Assembly: GCA_003260075.1 (NCBI GenBank)
Contig: QLIY01000138.1
Coordinates: forward strand, 110,633 to 174,632
Source of the DNA: Phallusia mammillata
Lineage: Eukaryota > Chordata > Ascidiacea > Phlebobranchia > Ascidiidae
Direction: 5' to 3'
Length of the DNA: 64,000 bases
The translations under genes and the position numbers were made by a program. The notes under the pieces were generated by a model that was not told the origin of the DNA, did not search any database, and saw only the letters and a program-made list of their open reading frames with translations. Positions 57,403-64,000 of the stretch are shown here, piece after piece. Position 1 is the stretch's first letter. Each line of letters opens with the position of its first letter.

Positions 57403-60400
57403 GCAGGGGCGGCAATTCTGGGTGTTGGAATTTATCTGATAACTGCCAACAATGTAGATGCGGTTGTCAGTATTGCAGGGATCCAGTTCTACTATTCCGG
57501 TAAGTGGAACCGGATCTTATTCATTACATTTTGGCGTGCGATGCCATGGTTCATGAATAAAATACTTTTTTTTAGAATTGACGTTTTGAAGTCACTTGTA
57601 ACATCGTGGTTGCTAACATTGCAAATTCATTTTGATGTATTTTTTTTCAGCGAAGTGCAATGTATTCTGACTATTACTATGTAGAGTCAAGTTTCTTTGT
57701 ACGATTTCTATGTAGGATAGTATGTATTTATATGATTTCTATTCAGGGTGTTACGTGATGATCGCGGTCGGAAGTTTCATGTTCTTGGTTGGATTCTGTG
57801 GATGCTGCGGAGCAATCAAGGAAAACAAATGCCTTCTAGGAACGGTGAGATAAGAACCTGGCACCTTCCTTTTAATAAAATACTAAAAATTGTCTTTAAG
57901 CGTTTTTCTTTTAATACCTCTTTAATAAATGTATTATTTAAAATGGGACCGGAATAAACTAACTAAAAATCCAAAAAATTATTCGTGCAAAATATCAGTG
58001 CCCTGAAATGACAACGTTTTCGTTTTTGGCAAAACCTAAGCTAGTTAACTCAGTCGCAAAGAAAGCGATTCTCTTTCTTTGGTGCTACTTGCGTTACTGG
58101 GTGTGTGCACAAATGACTTAAGAGCTCCTAAATGGTTTGTGGCAAGTTGTAAAACTGATTAACTTTTACTTTTGGGGCTAGTTTGTTGTTGTACTTTATC
58201 CTGTGAAGTTTAAACGTGTATCTGCATTATTTTGTGTCTTATGTTGTAATTTTCATTTCCAGTACTTCGTTCTTCTCATGGTGGTTTTCATCATTCAATT
58301 CACTGTTGGAATCTGGGCTCTAGTCTCACAGAAGACGGTGAGTTAGATTTATAAGATTTCTATAAACTTGATACTTTTCAGTTTTACCACCTAGACTTAG
58401 ATTAAATTGAATCTGACAGTCTATACCAGGGGTGGCCAAACTGCGGCTCTTTGAGACTTTGATTGCGGCTCTTTAATATTAAACATGCATTTCCCTGACT
58501 GTTTGTAATAACCAATGTACATTCCGAAAAGAGAAAAGAACATTATTGTACAGAAGCGTGTTAGCTTGTGCATTGTAGTTTAGCCAAAAAATGTCGCTGA
58601 GAAATAAATTGCAAACAAAAAAGATAAACAGGAAAATATAACTTTTGAAACAGAATGGGAGTAGGAGTTTGAGGTAAACCTGTGTGTCTTATCTGTCAAG
58701 CTTTCCCAATCATTACAAAACGAGTATCTTGAAACGCCTTTACGATGCTAAACACAAAAAACGTTCTCATCATGTATCAGCCTACTTTCAAACACCTTGC
58801 AGCCCAGATGAAGACTCACAGTACCACCACACGACAATGAATCATTTTTGATAGTGTATACACCTAATTGCGAGTGAATAAATTCGTTTTCGATTTTTTG
58901 TGTTGCGGCTCTTTTGAAACTATGTTTCGTGATATGCGGCTCGAGTATAAAGCTGGTCTGGCCACCCCTGGTCTATACTATAAGCAAATCCTATGTAATT
59001 TGCGTTGTTTTAACAAAATTAGAGAATGACCTATTTAATAAGGACAAACATTTTTTACAACTAACGAGTCCAAGATATTTCTTTGATTAAGAAAAAAAAT
59101 GTTTTATTCTTACACAACATCTAAATCTCTAAGCACCCCGCCCGTGCAAACCGCTTTACAATAGAAATGATATCAGACAGTAAACATTAGGTTTAACTAC
59201 ACCCTAATCGCAAACAGTCGGTTTTGTTGAAACTGCTTTACTCACAAAAGGTGAAGCGCAATCCCGTGACTTGGCTGGTATTTGCACATTGATTCACGCT
59301 TTTTATTATATGGTACAAAATGTGTAAAAAGTTTGCTTGAATATTTGTGGTTGAATCCTATGACACTCTGCGGAGATTGTGGCATTGAGTATAATTTTTT
59401 ATGATATGAAATTGTGGCTTAACCAACCTTCCAACTGTTCCTGGTGTCATCTAATCCGAAAAAAATGCAAATAAGTTGTGGCTGAAAGCCAGTTGGTTTG
59501 AAACTCTGTATAAGCTATCGTATATGGAACAACTTAGAAGATTTTGGGATACCATAATCCAGTTGTTCTCAACTGGTGGTCCATGATGACTTTTTGCGCG
59601 GTCCACAGAACGTTAGTTATATTTGGTGATAAACATGAATTAGTTGCATACATTATTTGGAGTATTCAGTACGAAAAAAGCTTATACAAGTGATTGGGCA
59701 TTTATTGTTAGCTGTCAGTTATTTGATATCACTCCTGGAAATTCTTTATTGAAATATATTTCGGGCCAATATGCATATTATGCATGCTTTCTTTATCCGT
59801 ACTTAACAATTGACTGGTCTACGATATTCTCTTATTAAACTGGTGGCCCATGGTCTGAAACGAGTTGAGAACCGCATCTGGTGCCTCCACTTCTGTCTCC
59901 AACAGTGAATAAACAGGCTAAAATAAAGCCTCTGGATGTTGCGATAAATTTTAACAAATAACTTACAATTGAAATTGTGGAATAGCAAAATCGATATTTA
60001 TTTAAGTAAACGTAAAACATCTAACTTTGCCATTAACATATTTCTTATAATAATTACAAAAACATCGGTACACTTATTATGCACACACCAATCGTTTATA
60101 AATGATGCATTAAACCTTACCTTTTTAACATACTTCTTTACCTTTTGCAGATCGAGGACGAAATATTTAAAGGGTTGAACGAGAGCGTTCCCATCGACTA
60201 CAGTTTGGACTCAGCAAAAGCCAACACTATTGTATCCATACAAAAAACTGTAAGTAGGAGCTGTGTATCATAAACTGGTATTGAGCATTCTGACTAGGCC
60301 AGCGTTTATTAACCGATGTCCCTAAGTCGTTACGCGTTTTGAAAAGGCCACGAGTGTAGGCCCTTACTGGTGATGCAAACCCAAAACAGCAGGCAAAGAC

Positions 60401-62611
60401 ACGCTCTACTTTTAACACCTTGCAGTTGTTAATGCGTTGTTTAGTATTAAGTTTTTCTTTTGCAATTCTCTTGTCTTCGTAATGCACATATTTCTACAAT
60501 TTTGTTGGTAAGCATGCAGCGGACTCATTGGTTTGTATAATTGCACTATCCGATTATAACCAAGGTAATATGAACATCCACCCAAACCTTATTTTTAAAC
60601 AACAAGCGACCGAATTAAGCCCCCAAAGCGGCAAAATTGCCGAGTTTAAAGTTAAACCCGAATCAAGCCCGCTTTATTGGAATTTAAACCGGAACTTTGC
60701 CCAAATCCGAAAGGACCGAATGAATCACAACTCAGGAGTATACAAACTCCACAAAAAGGCATGAAAAATAAACGCTGAGTTAACAACCACCAAATCATGT
60801 TGCAGTTTAATACTTCGCTAATCTTATTTTCAGTTCAAATGCTGCGGTTTGGTGACCGGATGTGGAGACTGGGCGAACGGAAACACGACCGGATGTGGAT
60901 GTACGGAGGATCCCACCATTGTCAATTCAACTTGTGGCGCCATCCCATCCACATGCTCTGCTGCCGATGGAGCTACCGCTATATACAACATTGTAAGTCT
61001 GTTTGCCATTGCAACCGGTTGTTGCACGTGATGAAAAGTGTGGAATGTGATGAAATTGAGAAGTCTTATACAACAAATCGTGAAGTAAAACTATACAGTC
61101 AACTATACAGTCAACTTGTTTTGCGCATGTTACTAGAAAAAGGCCTAAGGGGGGGGGGTGAAGTAACAACTCTCAACATGTAACAACATGTTTAGAATAA
61201 ATGCTATATCTATCCAATAACTATACAGTCAACTTGTTTTGCGCATGTTACTAGAAAAAGGCCTAAAACTAAAACATAACACACATGTACACTGATGTTA
61301 ATATTAGTAACTGCTGAAACGTCTATATTAGAAAGTAACTACGACACTTAGTTTTTGATCCACATAAATATACGAAAGCTTTGCAACACAAACAAATCTC
61401 TAGTTCTACCTTGTATTTTGCACGTACAAATACAAATGCCTAAACACAACATTGGTACCAAATGAACATGAGAAACCGATGATGCCTGTGTGGCAAAATA
61501 TATGTTTCCACGTTATTGACGTTGTCTAGGTTTTTTTGTAAGCGGGTTTTGTGTTCGATTTTAAAAATCTAAGTTCGAATTTATACTGCTTAATTTAGTT
61601 ACAGTTCATATTATAAAATAAACAACATGTGTATCACTTCACATCATAAATTATAGCACGCCCGATCTATTATGAAAGTGTTGTATATCTTAGAAGCGAC
61701 TGTTATTTAATTTATCATGTTTCTGTATAAGATATTGAGTTTATAGAATGATTTAAACTTAAACGTGTTTTCGTGAATTACATTTTTTCTTGCTTTACCA
61801 AAAAGTTTTAAAATGAAAGTTTTTAAAATATTCCTTGCAACCAAACAATATTTATGTTTTCTTGTTTTTCAACAGGATTGCTATGATGCATTGATCAAGT
61901 TCATCAACGATAACATCGTTATCATCGGTGGAGTGGCTCTTGGTATCGCCTTAGCTGAGGTAAGATGAACCTATGTCACAAACATTTTTAACTGCAGTTG
62001 GCTTTAACGGGGTTCGAACCCAGGACACTCTCGAATACGAATTTAATTGTGTCGAACAAAGTGCCTGAAACATCTGGGTAAATTTAATGTTTTCAGGTTA
62101 TTACTTTAGGATATTGGTCAGTGCTGTTGGGGAACTTTGACTAATCTGTGATTCGAACATTATAGCTTCACTTTGCAAATGTACCAATTTCGTAAAAAAT
62201 AAAAAAAATAGTAATATGGGTAATCATATACCATTTGAAAAGCTCAAAATAGTATAGGTTCCGAAAATTTTGAATTTTATTACATGTGGCATTTGCACCA
62301 ACCATATGTATATAACAAGTATAAATAATTTCTGCTGTAGCTGGCTTATTGGACCATATAGTAAAATATTTATTTTATGTAAAGTAGACTACGTTATAGT
62401 GCTGATTTACGTACTATATAAATACAAAAAACATCAAAAAATGTAGCACAAAGATTTGTCGTTTTGTAAGTTACAAACAAAGAGGGAATAAAAGTTTCAA
62501 ACCTGTGCTAGTCGCGTTTTCTAACCTTCAAACATCTTTTCACAGATCTTTGGAATGATCTTTGCAATTGTGATGTGCAGAAACCCGTCGAAAGGTTACG
62601 AGACATATTAA
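57030..62611 (+). CDS. Tetraspanin
   Basis: Four-span membrane organiser of the plasma membrane or endosomes. Eight exons: 57030-57089, about 57400-57499, 57747-57844, 58263-58337, 60151-60249, 60834-60992, 61876-61959 and 62546-62611. Frame is kept throughout, about 246 aa, the family's usual length. Exon 1 gives MGCCTDIIKYLLFLFNVLFW (juxtamembrane Cys for palmitoylation, start of TM1). Exon 2 gives AGAAILGVGIYL. Exon 3 has TM2 with GFCGCCGAIKENKCLLG. Exon 4 is TM3. The large loop spans exons 4-7, with the diagnostic CCG (FKCCGLVTGC) plus further Cys. TM4 ends in FGMIFAIVMCR; the tail SKGYETY has a Tyr that could serve in sorting. Poly-G filler (57312-57400) replaces most of intron 1 and its acceptor, so the first base or two of exon 2 is unseen. 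Intron 4 contains two MITEs. AATAAA at 63051 may be the poly-A signal. Confidence 0.93.
57312..57400. other. Poly-G filler (89)
   Basis: Replaces the end of tetraspanin intron 1 and the acceptor of exon 2. Confidence 0.9.
58427..58970. mobile_element. hAT-type MITE with perfect 8-bp TSD in tetraspanin intron 4
   Basis: The left end CAGGGGTGGCCAAACTGCGG and right end GGTCTGGCCACCCCTG are inverted repeats. Both flanks read GTCTATAC (58419-58426 and 58971-58978). Internal GCGGCTCTTT repeats occur near both ends. 544 bp, no transposase ORF. Confidence 0.9.
59563..59873. mobile_element. Probable hAT-type MITE in tetraspanin intron 4
   Basis: The left end CAGTTGTTCTCAACTGGTGG and right end GTTGAGAACCGCATCTG are partly inverted. 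GGTGGTCCATG near the left and CTGGTGGCCCATGGTC near the right are related internal repeats. No target duplication was detected. Confidence 0.5.
60590..60735. repeat. GCCC-rich degenerate dispersed repeat
   Basis: Irregular succession of AAGCCC, CCCGAA, CCCAAA and AAACCGG words, as also seen at 18570-18670, 22130-22390, 25395-25580, 33655-33865 and 50845-51140. No fixed period. Confidence 0.4.
61149..61158. other. Poly-G filler (10)
   Basis: 61079-61148 recurs with an insertion as 61158-61266 (tetraspanin intron 6). Confidence 0.75.
61985..62060 (-). repeat. Possible tRNA-derived SINE fragment
   Basis: On the minus strand the segment CCTGGGTTCGAACCCCGTT contains a B box in tRNA-like context; no clear A box at the right distance. 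Confidence 0.3.
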
Positions 62612-63412
62612 TACACAATGACGTCATTGAAGTGTATGACATCATCGATGGATCGACTACATCTTTTCACAACTTTCTGTGGAGAAATATTGACCTTGGA
62701 CTTTTGTTTTGTTAGACCTTTGCCTTATAGTTACAGTAGCATCAGCTGTTTGTATCACATTTGTCTCGCAGTAAATGTCAGTTGCAAAGATTTTCCCTTT
62801 GTCGAGTTTATGACGCCATTAAGTGATATCGTAATTCATGCGGCTCTCTACTCCCTCTTGTGTTTTATGATTTGCGATCTCGCTTTAAGTTTTGCACATA
62901 GTTTTTCTGCAGTAGTAGGGTTTATAGCTAATAGCATATTACATTTTATTCGCTTTAAATCCTATTTTCAAAAAATACTTCTTGAATGTTGAGAATTAAA
63001 ACATACACCAGAAACGGAAAAAATTTGACAACGCAAGAAACTATTTACCAATAAACATACATTTAAAGTTTTATCTTGTCTGTTGTTTTACTTTCGAAGT
63101 ACTGGTCGTTTTTAAAAGAGTCAAAATATATTTGTTACTGTTATTACATGTTACTATGAGTTGAATTCATTTATGACAGTTTCAATTCAATCAACATTTA
63201 CTTCGTAGCATTTGTATTATTCTGAATTGTACAAAAAATGTTTAATTGCAGCAAAAAGTAGTGAATAAAAAATGACCAAAAAGAGTGATTGCAATAATGT
63301 TGCCAAATCACACGAATCAAGAACCAATTTTGGGAACAAATACTTGAATAGGTAAAATAAGGTTTCACAAAAAAACGTTTAAACCGGGAATCGAAACTAT
63401 AGGGATTTTTCG
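62612..63412. other. Tetraspanin 3' flank
   Basis: Probably 3' UTR up to the AATAAA at 63051, followed by AT-rich sequence. A 124-codon ORF at 62618-62992 begins right after the tetraspanin stop and is hydrophobic but unlike any known family; it is likely UTR. Sequence from 63360 leads into the satellite. Confidence 0.45.
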
Positions 63413-64000
63413 AATATCAGAAAACCGGTTAAAACCAGTTTGAAACTGGAATATTCCGGCGAAAAGCCACACAAAACCGGATTTTTCTTCGATTTTTTGA
63501 CCCCCAAAAATCGAAAAAACGGAAAGGCTATAGCCTTAGGGTTTTTTCAAAAATCGGGTCAAAATTTTCGATTTTCAAAACCGGTTTAAACCGGTTTGGA
63601 GGTTCGGTAGGAGGCAGAAACCGGTCAAAACCAGTTTGAAACTGGAATATTCCGGCGAAAACCCACCGAAAACCGGATTTTTCTTCGATTTTTTGACCCC
63701 CAAAAATCGAAAAAACGGAAAGGCTATAGCCTTAGGGTTTTTTCAAAAATCGGGTCAAAATTTTCGATTTTCAAAACCGGTTTAAACCGGTTTGGAGGTT
63801 CGGTAGGAGGCAGAAACCGGTCAAAACCAGTTTGAAACTGGAATATTCCGGCGAAAACCCACCGAAAACCGGATTTTTCTTCGATTTTTTGACCCCCAAA
63901 AATCGAAAAAACGGAAAGGCTATAGCCTTAGGGTTTTTTCAAAAATCGGGTCAAAATTTTCGATTTTCAAAACCGGTTTAAACCGGTTTGGAGGTTCGGT
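63413..64000. repeat. 196-bp satellite, three units, running off the right edge
   Basis: Three head-to-tail units, 63413-63608, 63609-63804 and 63805-64000, each ending GGAGGTTCGGT. Units 2 and 3 are almost identical; unit 1 is slightly diverged at its start (AAAACCGGTTAAAACC against GAAACCGGTCAAAACC). Each contains the hairpin TTCGATTTTT ... AAAAATCGAA and several AACCGGTT palindromes. The array continues beyond the window. Confidence 0.92.

Noticed and set aside
62618..62992. 124-codon hydrophobic ORF after the tetraspanin stop
   Set aside because: Starts seven bases after the tetraspanin stop, most likely 3' UTR.
63413..64000. CRISPR array interpretation of the end repeat
   Set aside because: Units are contiguous 196-bp repeats without spacers in a eukaryotic genome.

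Overview
KIND OF ORGANISM. The window is animal nuclear DNA. It holds split genes with GT-AG introns (and one GC-AG intron), an intact eIF3m translation-factor gene, a tetraspanin gene, class-A and divergent seven-transmembrane receptor genes, hAT-type MITEs, tRNA-derived SINEs and a Penelope-like retroelement. Base composition is AT-rich, introns are a few hundred bases to about 2 kb, and redundant segments differ by a few percent as in a very heterozygous individual. An invertebrate deuterostome, perhaps an ascidian tunicate, fits best, but this is inference. LAYOUT. 1-7.5 kb: tandem SDR oxidoreductase genes of the DHRS11 type on the minus strand (two complete, a third probably off the left edge). 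8.07-12.93 kb: ten-exon eIF3m gene, plus strand. 13-19.7 kb: repeat-rich DNA with hAT MITEs and one unrecognised single-exon gene (15766-16773, minus). 19.7-45.8 kb: a cluster of at least eleven intronless seven-transmembrane receptor genes, pseudogenes and fragments of a single family, multiplied by local segmental duplication and interrupted by a 5'-truncated Penelope-like element. 44-50.7 kb: a six-exon rhodopsin-like GPCR plus a decayed copy of its first exon; receptor and GPCR form a head-to-head pair that was duplicated as a unit. 50.7-57 kb: non-coding, with CRE-like sites. 57.03-62.61 kb: eight-exon tetraspanin. 63.41-64.0 kb: a 196-bp satellite running off the right edge. SEQUENCE QUALITY. 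Thirty poly-C or poly-G runs look like filled scaffold gaps rather than biology. Twenty-two runs of 10-15 bases are nearly all flanked by a direct repeat of neighbouring sequence (overlapping or allelic contig ends). Eight runs of 20-89 bases have no duplication, and where a paralogue exists they sit where sequence is missing. They split DHRS11-B, eIF3m, several receptors and tetraspanin exon 2, so apparent frameshifts and exon duplications next to them should not be read as real. HOW THE GENES RELATE. No single pathway is evident. eIF3m and the tetraspanin are housekeeping or conserved genes; the DHRS11 and receptor arrays are the rapidly duplicating accessory part of the window. The receptor cluster is the most interesting biological content: a lineage-specific 7TM family without the usual class-A signature motifs.
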